From: Dickeya fangzhongdai
Lineage (GTDB): Bacteria > Pseudomonadota > Gammaproteobacteria > Enterobacterales > Enterobacteriaceae
Reading direction: 5' to 3'
Assembly (NCBI RefSeq): GCF_002812485.1
Contig: NZ_CP025003.1
Location: forward strand, 2,170,001-2,234,000
DNA: 64,000 nt
This document shows, piece after piece, positions 18,213 through 26,481 of this stretch. The notes beneath the pieces were generated by a model. That model searched no databases. It was not told the DNA's origin and worked only from the letters and a program-made list of their open reading frames with translations. Position 1 is the stretch's first letter; each line of letters begins with the position of its first letter. The position numbers were made by a program, and so were the translations under genes.

Positions 18213-19090
18213 CCTGCAGGTGCATTGGGTTGTCATGGCGGAGTGTGGCGTTGGTGGCGCTAACGTTGCTGGCAGGCTGTCAGAGCCGCGAACGCTATGT
18301 CGATGAGGGCGATTACCAGTTGGATCAGTCGTCTCCGGCTGTCAGCCGGGGGGAGCGGGTCCGCTTTCTGGTATTTCACTATACGGCCGAAGATTTAGGC
18401 AGTTCGCTGGAAAAACTCACCGCCGAGCATGTTAGCGCACATTATCTGGTGCCGGCTTATCCGCCGCAGGTTAAGGGCAAGCCGGTGGCGTGGAAGCTGG
18501 TGCCGGAGTCGCAGGCGGCCTGGCATGCAGGCGCCAGTTACTGGCGCGGTTACAGTCAGTTGAACGCCACGTCGATCGGCATCGAACAGGAAAATCCCGG
18601 CTGGCGGCAAACTGCGTCCGGTACCCGCTGGTGGCAGCCTTATACCCCGCAACAGATCACGCTGGTGACCCATCTTGCCCGGGACATCATCGCCCGTCAC
18701 CATATTGCGCCGCAGGATGTGGTGGGGCACAGCGATATTGCTCCCCAGCGCAAAGTCGACCCGGGGCCGCTGTTTCCCTGGCATCAACTGGCGATGGCGG
18801 GTATCGGCGCCTGGCCGGAGCCGCAACGGGTGCATTTCTATCTGAGAGGACGACAGCAATATACGCCGGTGGACAGACAGGCGCTGCTGGAGAAACTGGC
18901 GCGTTATGGTTATGAGGTCAACCCGAACATGAGCGCACGCCAGCAGCAACAGGTGGTGGCGGCATTCCAGATGCACTTCCGGCAGCAGCGCTATGACGGT
19001 GAGGCGGATGCGGAAACCGAAGCGATCGCCGATGCGCTGCTGGAGAAGTACGGCGCCGCGCCCCGCAGCGGCGCGGGGTCTGGGCGATAA
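18209..19090 (+). CDS. amiD: N-acetylmuramoyl-L-alanine amidase AmiD (lipoprotein)
   Basis: A zinc amidase that cleaves muramyl-peptide bonds, including anhydro-muropeptides, and is anchored in the outer membrane in E. coli. The 293 residues open with a lipoprotein signal with lipobox LLAGC (C24). Expected zinc ligands are H57 (VFHYT), H174 (VGHSD) and D184 (KVDPGP), with K182 beside the last. A C-terminal peptidoglycan-binding domain occupies about 205-280. It overlaps ybjQ by four bases. The C-terminal tail beyond residue 280 is longer than in E. coli (276 total). Confidence 0.93.
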   Translation: MTCRCIGLSWRSVALVALTLLAGCQSRERYVDEGDYQLDQSSPAVSRGERVRFLVFHYTAEDLGSSLEKLTAEHVSAHYLVPAYPPQVKGKPVAWKLVPESQAAWHAGASYWRGYSQLNATSIGIEQENPGWRQTASGTRWWQPYTPQQITLVTHLARDIIARHHIAPQDVVGHSDIAPQRKVDPGPLFPWHQLAMAGIGAWPEPQRVHFYLRGRQQYTPVDRQALLEKLARYGYEVNPNMSARQQQQVVAAFQMHFRQQRYDGEADAETEAIADALLEKYGAAPRSGAGSGR

Positions 19091-19133
19091 CCTGCGCCTC
19101 CCCTCCGTTGGTCGCGGTAGGAAGGTCGGCGGC

Positions 19134-20600
19134 TTAATCGCTGTGGGGGAGGCGAACGATGTCCCGCTGTTCGGCCTCCTGCGCCAGTACGGCGATACGG
19201 CGCGCCATGCCGCGAAACACAAACAGATGCGCAGGCATCATCAGGAACCAGTAACCCAGCCCGCTGCTGCCGGCGGGGTGCCACCAGGCACGAACATCCA
19301 GTACCCGATACGCGCCACGATCGTCAATGGAGAAGACCAGACGCCCCAGTCCGGGCGCTTTCATGCCAAACAGCAGCACCAACTGCTGATGAGGCCTGAC
19401 CCGGATGACCTTCCAGCCGTTGACGAAGTCGCCTTCCCTTAATTCCGCCCGCTCCGGTCGGCGGTAAATCACCTGATTACCGCATAAATCATCTATTCGA
19501 GCGCGGATAGCCCACAGCAGGTTGGCGTAAAAGTAGCCTTCCCGGCCTCCGACTTGCTGGATCACCTGCCACAATGCCTGGCTGCTGGCACCGGTTTTGT
19601 GGCTGTAACCCGCCTGTTTGGGGTAGAACGCGTAATTGGGTTGCCAGCGAGCTAAAACATCGGGGTCATATCCCCAGTCCGGATGTTGCGCCGCCGCTTT
19701 TTCATCGGCCAGCGTAGCCCGCACCGCTTCATCAAACCCGATCAGCCGCTGGGGAATCAGGCGACGCAGTTCGCCGTCGTCCATCGGCAGATCGTGTCGC
19801 AACCCCTGTACCAGCGCCCGGGCGGTAGAGCCGGGAACTGAGGTCACCATGTTCAGAAACCAGGCCGATATCAACCCGGTCGGCACCGGAATCGGCAACA
19901 ACAGGCGACGTTTGCCGGTAATACGAATAAACCGTTCGAACAGGGTCTGATAGCTAAGGTATTCCGGCCCGGCGGCATCGAAAACCCGATGACGTTCCGC
20001 AGGGTAGTGTCGCAGTTCCGTCAGGTAGGTGAGCAGATTTTCCAGCGCAATCGGCGCGGATTTCGAGCGCACCCAGCGCGGCGGCGTCAACACCGGTAAA
20101 TTGTTCACCATATCGCGCAGGATTTCGAATGCAGCGGAACCGGGGCCGACGATAATGCCGGCGCGCAACTCGGTGACCGGAATGCCGCTGCTGCGCAGAA
20201 TGTCGCCGGTCAGTTTGCGCGCCTGCATATGAATGGAGGGATGGCACTCAGCCTGCGCTGAACCGAGATAGATTATCTGTCGAATCCGGCTGGTGCGCAG
20301 CACCTGACGCAGATTTTGCGCCGATTGATATTCCCGCTCCAGAAAATCGGCGCCATCACCCATGCTGTGCGCCAGATAGTAAAGGGTGTCTGCCTGCCAT
20401 AACCCTTCCGGCAGCGTGTATGGCTTCATCAGATCAACGTATTCACAGCGTATGCCGGGAAGGTTTAGTGCCGCCAGCGAGTCGATGTGACGCGAAGCGG
20501 CAATCACCGATTGACCTTGCTGGCTGAGACGCGTGAGGAGGTGACGGCCAATGTAGCCACTGGCGCCAAGGATCAGAATCGGGGCGGGTCTGATGGTCAT
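19134..20600 (-). CDS. ybjT: YbjT, SDR-type protein with C-terminal DUF2867
   Basis: A predicted NAD(P)-binding protein of 488 residues (E. coli YbjT 476). The Rossmann motif GASGYIG is at 12-18. The N-terminal two thirds are an atypical short-chain dehydrogenase fold (TELRAGIIVGPGSAAFE near 145-160 and TPPRWVRS). The C-terminal part (about 320-480) is a DUF2867 domain ending in a hydrophobic segment AHLFVFRGMA. The reaction is unknown. ATG 20598-20600 was chosen; the frame is open to 20684 but the added residues are unlike the family. The genes that flank it in E. coli (ybjS, ltaE, poxB) are absent here. Confidence 0.88.
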   Translation of the reverse strand: MTIRPAPILILGASGYIGRHLLTRLSQQGQSVIAASRHIDSLAALNLPGIRCEYVDLMKPYTLPEGLWQADTLYYLAHSMGDGADFLEREYQSAQNLRQVLRTSRIRQIIYLGSAQAECHPSIHMQARKLTGDILRSSGIPVTELRAGIIVGPGSAAFEILRDMVNNLPVLTPPRWVRSKSAPIALENLLTYLTELRHYPAERHRVFDAAGPEYLSYQTLFERFIRITGKRRLLLPIPVPTGLISAWFLNMVTSVPGSTARALVQGLRHDLPMDDGELRRLIPQRLIGFDEAVRATLADEKAAAQHPDWGYDPDVLARWQPNYAFYPKQAGYSHKTGASSQALWQVIQQVGGREGYFYANLLWAIRARIDDLCGNQVIYRRPERAELREGDFVNGWKVIRVRPHQQLVLLFGMKAPGLGRLVFSIDDRGAYRVLDVRAWWHPAGSSGLGYWFLMMPAHLFVFRGMARRIAVLAQEAEQRDIVRLPHSD

Positions 20601-20716
20601 GATAGTGTTTGCTCCTGCCACAACAGCGCGATTGAAACTGCAGCGGTGTCCCTGTCGATGTTCACACCCGCAATACGATATCAATACAACCTAATATAGC
20701 CGGAAGCAGAAAGGGG

Positions 20717-20757
20717 AAAAACCCCGCCTTAACGGTTTCTTAACGAAAGTGCGGGGT
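20717..20757 (-). terminator. Terminator of hcp-hcr
   Basis: ACCCCGC (20721-20727) pairs with GCGGGGT (20751-20757); on the minus strand the stem is followed by TTTTTCCCC. The loop can form an inner weak stem. Located 48 bases past the hcr stop. Confidence 0.65.
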
Positions 20758-20804
20758 GGATCCAGAGCGTGATGTCAGCCGTATGGCAAGAGCGAGCGGA
20801 AAAA

Positions 20805-21812
20805 TCAGACCAGTTCGACATCGCCTTGTAACTGGCAACTACAGGCCAGCACATAGCCGTTTTCAATTTCGTCAGGCGTCAGCGTCATGGTGCTGGTGGT
20901 AGTGTAGCTGCCACTGAGAATCCGGGTCTTGCAGCTACCGCATACCCCGGCGCGACAGGCGGCGTTTACCGGTAACTGGTGGCTTTCCAACGCTGCCAGC
21001 AGGCTGATGCCGATCGGAGCTTTCAGCTGTTGCAACGAATGGCGGATGGTCATGGTGAGTTGTTCGCCATCATCATCCACGGCGGCTTCCGGCGCGCCGA
21101 ACTGCTCTTTGAAGATGCGCTCGCGTGGGACGCCGGCCTGTAGACAGAAGGTTTCCACCTGCTGCATATAGGGTTGCGGGCCGCAGGTCATCACGGTGCG
21201 ATCGGCGATATCCGGCACCTGTTGCGACAGGACCGACTCAGTGAGGCGACCGCTGAGAAAACCGGTTTCAGCCTGCTGTTCCGCCATCAGGGTCAGTTGC
21301 AGTTGCTGTGGGTAGCGCTGGCGGAGTGTTTGCCATTCGTCGGCAAAAATCACGTGCTGCGGCGAGCGCACATTGAAGATGACCTGAATATCCGTGTGCG
21401 GGCGATTGGCCAGCAGCCAGCGCGTCATCGACATGATCGGCGTAACGCCGCAGCCCGCCGCCAGCATCAGGTAACGATCGCTGACGGCACGGGTGCAGCT
21501 GAATTCGCCCTGCGCATCGGAGATCCACAAATAATCGCCGGGCTTCACCTGTTCGGTCAGCCAGCGCGAGCCGACGCCGTTTTCCAGTCGGCGTACCGTG
21601 AAGGTGATAAACGGGCTCAGTCCGGGCGAGGAGGACAGGGTATAAGCGCGCAGCGTTTCACTGCTGTTGGCGATGCTGACCAGCGCATACTGGCCGGGTT
21701 GCCAGGGGTAAAAGTCATGGCTGATCAGGGAAAGCGTCCACACATCCGGCGTTTCCTGATGAAGAGAGTGCACCTGCATGCGGTTGGGGCACTGCGGAGT
21801 AGGCATGGTCAT
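20805..21812 (-). CDS. hcr: NADH oxidoreductase Hcr
   Basis: Passes electrons from NADH to the hybrid-cluster protein Hcp. 335 residues from ATG 21810-21812 (E. coli 322). An FAD domain (RAYTLSSSPG near 55-64), an NAD domain (LAAGCGVTPIMS near 117-128, CGPQPYM) and a C-terminal plant-type [2Fe-2S] ferredoxin domain with C286, C291, C294 and C324 are in the usual order. An ATG four codons upstream (21824) is also possible. It lies 59 bases after hcp and is surely cotranscribed. Confidence 0.93.
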   Translation of the reverse strand: MTMPTPQCPNRMQVHSLHQETPDVWTLSLISHDFYPWQPGQYALVSIANSSETLRAYTLSSSPGLSPFITFTVRRLENGVGSRWLTEQVKPGDYLWISDAQGEFSCTRAVSDRYLMLAAGCGVTPIMSMTRWLLANRPHTDIQVIFNVRSPQHVIFADEWQTLRQRYPQQLQLTLMAEQQAETGFLSGRLTESVLSQQVPDIADRTVMTCGPQPYMQQVETFCLQAGVPRERIFKEQFGAPEAAVDDDGEQLTMTIRHSLQQLKAPIGISLLAALESHQLPVNAACRAGVCGSCKTRILSGSYTTTSTMTLTPDEIENGYVLACSCQLQGDVELV

Positions 21813-21871
21813 GGCGGTCTCCATAACAGCCTTCCGCCATGCGTCGGCGGAAGGCGAAGGTCAACGAAAAA

Positions 21872-23524
21872 TCAGGCGGCGAGGATGTCTTTGAGGTCCT
21901 GCTCCACGGTGGTGATGGCGCGCATGCCGAACTTCTCGTTCAGGATCGCCAGCAGCGACGGGGTCAGGAAGCCAGGGGCGGTCGGGCCGGTATAAATATT
22001 TTTCACACCCAGCGCCAGCAGCGTCAGCAGAATGACGATGGCTTTCTGTTCAAACCAGGACAGTACCAGACTCAGCGGCAGGTCGTTGACGCCGCAGCCC
22101 AGTTTTTCAGCCAGATTGACCGCCAGCATGATGGCGGCGTACGCATCGTTGCACTGGCCGACATCCAGCAGACGCGGCAAGCCTTCCAGCGTGCCGAAAT
22201 CCAGTTTATTGAAACGATATTTACCGCACGCCAGCGTCATGATCAGGCAGTCTTGCGGGACGTTGAGCGCGAAATCGGTGTAGTAGCTGCGTTCGGTGCG
22301 GCTGCCGTCGCAACCGCCGACCAGAAATACGTGGCGCAGTTTCTTGCTGGCGACCAGATCAATCACGGTATCGGCGGCGCTCAACAGGGTCTGGCGACCA
22401 AAACCGACGGTAATCAGGTGCTCGATTTCGCTGTACGGGAACCCCGGCAGTTGCTGCGCCTGAGCGATCACCGCGCTGAAATCATCGCCTTCGAGGTGCT
22501 GCGCGCCCGGCCAGCCGACGATGCTGCGGGTCCAGATACGGTCGGTATACTGGCCTACGTTGGGGTCGATGATGCAGTTGGAGGTCATCAGGATCGGGCC
22601 GGGGAATTTAGCGAATTCGCTTTGCTGATTCTGCCAGCCGCTGCCGTAGTTGCCGACCAGGTGGGAAAATTTCTTCAGTTCCGGATAGCCGTGCGCCGGC
22701 AGCATTTCGCCGTGGGTATAGATATTGATGCCGGTGCCTTCGGTCTGTTCCAGCAACATACGCAGGTCTTTCAGGTCATGGCCGGAAATCAGAATCGCCT
22801 TGCCCGCCACCGGGCGTACGTTAACCTGAGTCGGCTGCGGATGACCGTAGGCGGAGGTTTCTCCCTGATCCAGTATCGCCATTACGCCGAAATTCATTTT
22901 GCCGATAGCCAGCGCGTTGCCGAGCAGGGTGTCGACATCGGTGGGCGCGGTGCCGAGCCAGGCCATAAACGCATGGAAATCGGCGTACAGCGCGTCATCG
23001 TACTGACCCAGCACGTGGGCATGTTCCATATAGGCGGCCGCGCCTTTCAGGCCATACAGGCACAGCATGCGCAACCCGTGAATATCCTCGCCGACAGCGG
23101 CTTTATCTTTGTTCAGCGCGAACATCGCCGCCTGTTGCAGCAGCGTCGGGATATCGTCGCCCGCCAGTTGCAGTTCCGCCATCGGATGATCGACCGCGAT
23201 GGCGGCGTCCAGCAGCCGGCAACGGGCGGCCAGCCCCTGACGCAGGCTAATTGCTTCGCGGGCGTAGCCGATGATACGCGGCGAATCAAAATTCACGTTG
23301 GTCAGGGTGGCGAAGAAAGCGCGGGGCGTAAAATTGTCGATCTCATGGTCAATGATGCCCAATGCGCGCGCCTGCAGCGCCCAGGCGGACAGCCCCTGAA
23401 GAACGGCGACCAGCAGGTCTTGCAGGTCAGAGGTTTCGGCGGTCTTGCCGCACATGCCTTGCGCGTAAGCGCAGCCATTGCCGGCCGGGGTTCGGATGGT
23501 CTGTTCACATTGCACACAATACAT
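21872..23524 (-). CDS. hcp: Hydroxylamine reductase / NO reductase Hcp (hybrid-cluster protein)
   Basis: A cytoplasmic iron-sulfur protein that reduces NO (and hydroxylamine in vitro) under anaerobic nitrosative stress. 550 residues as in E. coli. The N-terminal cysteine cluster begins C3-x2-C6 and includes the cysteines of [12 protein letters not shown]. Hybrid-cluster ligands are within [42 protein letters not shown] and AGQ/DVGQCND-type segments. ATG 23522-23524 follows AAGGAAG. Upstream lie matched NsrR and FNR sites. Confidence 0.96.
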   Translation of the reverse strand: MYCVQCEQTIRTPAGNGCAYAQGMCGKTAETSDLQDLLVAVLQGLSAWALQARALGIIDHEIDNFTPRAFFATLTNVNFDSPRIIGYAREAISLRQGLAARCRLLDAAIAVDHPMAELQLAGDDIPTLLQQAAMFALNKDKAAVGEDIHGLRMLCLYGLKGAAAYMEHAHVLGQYDDALYADFHAFMAWLGTAPTDVDTLLGNALAIGKMNFGVMAILDQGETSAYGHPQPTQVNVRPVAGKAILISGHDLKDLRMLLEQTEGTGINIYTHGEMLPAHGYPELKKFSHLVGNYGSGWQNQQSEFAKFPGPILMTSNCIIDPNVGQYTDRIWTRSIVGWPGAQHLEGDDFSAVIAQAQQLPGFPYSEIEHLITVGFGRQTLLSAADTVIDLVASKKLRHVFLVGGCDGSRTERSYYTDFALNVPQDCLIMTLACGKYRFNKLDFGTLEGLPRLLDVGQCNDAYAAIMLAVNLAEKLGCGVNDLPLSLVLSWFEQKAIVILLTLLALGVKNIYTGPTAPGFLTPSLLAILNEKFGMRAITTVEQDLKDILAA

Positions 23525-23540
23525 AATGACTTCCTTTTTA

Positions 23541-23573
23541 AAGTTGCATTTATAATGCTTGTTTAAAAGCATA
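23541..23573 (-). promoter_or_regulatory. hcp promoter -10 and NsrR operator
   Basis: AAGTTGCATTT-A-TAATGCTTGTT (23541-23563) matches the NsrR 11-1-11 palindrome (AAGATGCATTT type) with about four mismatches in 22. On the minus strand TATGCT (complement of 23568-23573) is a suitable -10, placing the start of transcription near 23561, inside the operator. Confidence 0.65.
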
Positions 23574-23625
23574 GAACGGTTTGCCGGTGTCTAAAAAGAT
23601 CTTTTATAGGCAATTTAAGGTGAAG

Positions 23626-23639
23626 TTGATTTAGCGCAA
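23626..23639 (-). promoter_or_regulatory. FNR site upstream of hcp
   Basis: TTGAT-TTAG-CGCAA: one perfect FNR half-site and one with two mismatches. Its centre (23632.5) is about 71.5 bases upstream of the transcription start inferred from the -10, the class I spacing also reported for E. coli hcp. Confidence 0.55.
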
Positions 23640-23776
23640 TTTTTACTTGTGGATGACAATCACTCGCATCTGCCGGGCATTTTTATGCGTCGCGAGGCAG
23701 ATCCGAGGCATAGGGCTTGACCCTGCCGCGCTTTTATCGTCATTCTCGTTAGAAGACCACAGAACAGGAGGCACGG

Positions 23777-25438
23777 ATGTATCTGGAAAGAGTCGAGATT
23801 CTTGGATTCCGTGGTATTAACCGACTGTCGCTGATGCTGGATGATAATACCGTGCTGATCGGCGAAAACGCCTGGGGCAAGTCCAGCTTGTTGGATGCGC
23901 TGTCGCTGCTGCTGACGCCGTCACCACCGCTTTATCACTTTGACCTGCAGGACTTTCATTTTACGCCGGGCAACGAAACCAGCCGCGAGCGTCATCTGCA
24001 GGTGATCTTCACGTTTTGCGAATCTGCGCCCGGTCACCATCTGGCCCCTCGCTATCGTTCATTGTCGCCGGTATGGATCAAGGGCGAAGGGCGATTGCAT
24101 CGCATTTTCTATCGGCTGGAAGGGGAAATGGATGAAAGCCAGGCGATCTTTACCTGGCGCAGTTTTCTTGATGCCAATGGTCAGGCATTGCCGCTGGACA
24201 ATATCGACTGGCTGGCCAGCGAAGTGATTCGTCTGCATCCGGTGTTGCGGCTGCGTGACGCCCGCTTTATTCGCCGTTTTCGCACCGGCTCGTTGATGCC
24301 GCAAATCGATGATAACGATCGGCTATCGCGCCAGTTTGAGACGCTGGTGCGCGAACTGGCGCAAAATCCCAACCGGTTGACTAATCAGGAACTGCGACAA
24401 GGTCTGGTGGCGATGCGCCAACTGGTCGAGCACTATTTTTCCGAGCAGGGCGCGGACCCGAACGATCGGCGTCACCATCGCCATGCCCGTGCGGGCAATG
24501 GCCGGGCATGGCGCTCGCTGGATAACATCAATCGCATGATTTCCGGCCCCAATAGTCGCAGCCGTCGTATTATTCTGCTGGAGCTGTTTTCCACCCTGCT
24601 GCAGGCCAAAGGGTCCACGGCGCTTGATCCGCACGCCCGGCCGCTGCTGCTGATTGAAGACCCGGAAACCCGGCTGCATCCGATTATGCTGTCGGTGGCA
24701 TGGGGGCTGCTGACGCAGTTGCCGCTGCAAAAAATCACCACCACCAATTCCGGTGAACTGCTGTCGCTGGTGCCGGTAGAACAGGTTTGCCGTCTGGTGC
24801 GAGAATCGGCGAAGGTCGCGACCTACCGTATCGGCCGTCAGGGCATGACGCAGGAAGATAGCCGCCGCATTACCTTTCACATTCGGTTTAATCGCCCGGC
24901 GTCGTTATTCGCGCGCTGCTGGCTGCTGGTGGAGGGCGAAACCGAAGTCTGGATGCTCAGTGAACTGGCGCGTCAGTGCGGTCATCACTTCGAGGCGGAA
25001 GGCGTGAGGGTGATCGAGTTTGCGCAGGTGGGGTTAAAACCGCTGCTGAAGTTCGCCTATCGGATGGGTATCGAATGGCATGTGCTGGTGGATGGCGATG
25101 ACGCCGGGAAAAAATACGCCGCCACGGTTCGTAGCCTGCTGCAATCGCAGAGTGAGTCCGAACGCGACCATTTGACCGTGCTGCCGGCGCTGGATATGGA
25201 GCATTTCATGTATCGCAACGGCTTTAGTCAGGTCTATCACCGGGTTGCGCAGTTGCCGGAACCGGTGCCGCTGTCGGCGGCGAAAGTCATCACCAAGGCG
25301 ATTCACCGTACCTCAAAACCGGATCTGGCGATTGAAGTGGCGCTGGAAGCGGCGTCTCAGGGGGAATCGGCCATCCCGCCGCTGATCCGCAGCATGTTTT
25401 CACGGGTCTTGTGGCTGGCGCGCGGGCGGGCGGATTAG
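23777..25438 (+). CDS. ybjD: YbjD, OLD-family ATP-dependent endonuclease
   Basis: A 553-residue protein (E. coli YbjD 552) with an N-terminal ABC-type ATPase and C-terminal TOPRIM domain, the OLD/GajA architecture. Walker A GENAWGKSS is at 29-37; the Walker B region LLLIEDPETRLHP is near 291-303. TOPRIM motifs are LLVEGETE (about 383-390) and VDGDDAGKK (about 438-446). Its role is not established in E. coli; relatives act in phage defence (Gabija GajA) when paired with a helicase, but no helicase gene is nearby. It is divergent from hcp and followed by cspD on the other strand. Confidence 0.92.
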   Translation: MYLERVEILGFRGINRLSLMLDDNTVLIGENAWGKSSLLDALSLLLTPSPPLYHFDLQDFHFTPGNETSRERHLQVIFTFCESAPGHHLAPRYRSLSPVWIKGEGRLHRIFYRLEGEMDESQAIFTWRSFLDANGQALPLDNIDWLASEVIRLHPVLRLRDARFIRRFRTGSLMPQIDDNDRLSRQFETLVRELAQNPNRLTNQELRQGLVAMRQLVEHYFSEQGADPNDRRHHRHARAGNGRAWRSLDNINRMISGPNSRSRRIILLELFSTLLQAKGSTALDPHARPLLLIEDPETRLHPIMLSVAWGLLTQLPLQKITTTNSGELLSLVPVEQVCRLVRESAKVATYRIGRQGMTQEDSRRITFHIRFNRPASLFARCWLLVEGETEVWMLSELARQCGHHFEAEGVRVIEFAQVGLKPLLKFAYRMGIEWHVLVDGDDAGKKYAATVRSLLQSQSESERDHLTVLPALDMEHFMYRNGFSQVYHRVAQLPEPVPLSAAKVITKAIHRTSKPDLAIEVALEAASQGESAIPPLIRSMFSRVLWLARGRAD

Positions 25439-25498
25439 GCGTGTTATCCGGCTGAACGAGCCTGTCGCGTGTAGAGCGCATGTGAAGAGAGCATAAAG

Positions 25499-25526
25499 AA
25501 TGCCGGCCGCTTTGCGACCGGCATTG
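25499..25526. terminator. Hairpin between convergent ybjD and cspD
   Basis: AATGCCGGCCGC-TTT-GCGACCGGCATT forms a near-perfect stem. It lies 60 bases after ybjD and 60 bases after cspD, so it probably ends both; the U tracts are weak. Confidence 0.6.
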
Positions 25527-25587
25527 GACTCGTTTGACCTGGTCACAGGAATTAAAGGAGAAAGACCGGAAAGCGTGGGGTGAACAT

Positions 25588-25809
25588 TCAGGCGACCGTT
25601 TCGCCGACTACCGGCACGATCAGACTGGCGTGATTTCCTTTGGGTCCCTGGTGTACAGTGAATTGCACCACCTGACCTGCTTTCAGCGTCCTGTAGCCGT
25701 CCATCTGAATGGTTGAATAGTGGGCGAAGATATCTTCACCGCCGCTCTCGGGACAAATAAAGCCAAAGCCTTTGGCGTTATTGAACCATTTAACAGTACC
25801 TGTCTCCAT
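25588..25809 (-). CDS. cspD: Cold-shock-like protein CspD
   Basis: A single-strand nucleic-acid-binding protein of the cold-shock fold that inhibits DNA replication in stationary phase in E. coli and is degraded by Lon. 73 residues (E. coli 74). RNP1 KGFGFI is at 13-18 and RNP2 DIFAHY at 26-31. The C-terminus differs from E. coli only in the last few residues. Its leader carries a 13-bp inverted repeat (25822-25913). Divergent from clpS as in E. coli. Confidence 0.95.
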   Translation of the reverse strand: METGTVKWFNNAKGFGFICPESGGEDIFAHYSTIQMDGYRTLKAGQVVQFTVHQGPKGNHASLIVPVVGETVA

Positions 25810-26132
25810 GAATCTTCATCCTTCGCTAGAGTGTTCTCTAAGGTGAGGTTATTGGGTTAAGGCAAAACCAAATTGATTAAAACGACATCAATTCAACTCT
25901 ACACTCTAGTGAAATCGCCCTTGCCGTCAAGCACCCGAATCCGACACTTTGCCGCAGGTTTGTGAAAATTTGATACAGATAACGCTATCGTCGGGTTTTA
26001 TTGCCGTTAATATCAAGAGGGATGCGTTTTTGGGGTCTGAGCGATTTTGACCGGGCGGTGATACAATAAAAATCAGGCATGCTGCTGTGAAGACAGCCAG
26101 CGGATAAGTATCAGAACTGATTTGGGTAGAAG
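25810..26132. other. Divergent cspD/clpS intergenic region
   Basis: Holds the two promoters and the long inverted repeat in the cspD leader. The middle (25860-26000) is AT-rich. TACAAT at 26062-26067 may be a clpS -10, but no good -35 partner is seen. Confidence 0.5.
25822..25913 (-). repeat. 13-bp inverted repeat in cspD leader
   Basis: TTCGCTAGAGTGT (25822-25834) and ACACTCTAGTGAA (25901-25913) are complementary at 12 of 13 positions, the thirteenth being a G-U pair in RNA. They are 66 bases apart and begin 13 bases from the cspD start codon. Confidence 0.8.
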
Positions 26133-26453
26133 ATGGGAAATCATAGCACCGGGGCGCAGACCGACGACCTGACCAAAGAGCATTATACTGAAGCCTTGCA
26201 GCCTCCATCGATGTATAAAGTGATACTTAACAACGATGATTACACGCCGATGGAATTTGTTATTGACGTTCTGCAAAAGTTCTTTTCTTATGATATTGAA
26301 CGTGCAACGCAACTGATGCTTACGGTTCACTATCAGGGCAAGGCCATCTGCGGCGTCTACAGCGCCGAGGTAGCCGAGACCAAGGTGGCGCAGGTGAACC
26401 GTTATGCCCGGGAGAACGAGCATCCATTGCTTTGTACGCTGGAAAAAGCCTGA
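26133..26453 (+). CDS. clpS: ClpS, adaptor for ClpAP (N-end rule)
   Basis: Binds the ClpA N-domain and delivers proteins with Leu, Phe, Tyr or Trp N-termini to ClpAP. 106 residues as in E. coli. The ligand pocket is recognised by the segments [17 protein letters not shown] (about 32-48) and [11 protein letters not shown] (about 65-75, with the conserved His66). The first 24 residues differ from E. coli, as is normal for the flexible tail. clpA starts 28 bases downstream. Confidence 0.96.
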   Translation: MGNHSTGAQTDDLTKEHYTEALQPPSMYKVILNNDDYTPMEFVIDVLQKFFSYDIERATQLMLTVHYQGKAICGVYSAEVAETKVAQVNRYARENEHPLLCTLEKA

Positions 26454-26481
26454 ATAGGGCAATTTATTGGGGGAGGTGCCT

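Noticed and set aside
23777..25438. YbjD as the nuclease of a Gabija-type phage defence system
   Set aside because: The OLD architecture fits, but the neighbour is cspD and no UvrD-like helicase (GajB) is present; the gene is part of the conserved core order shared with E. coli.
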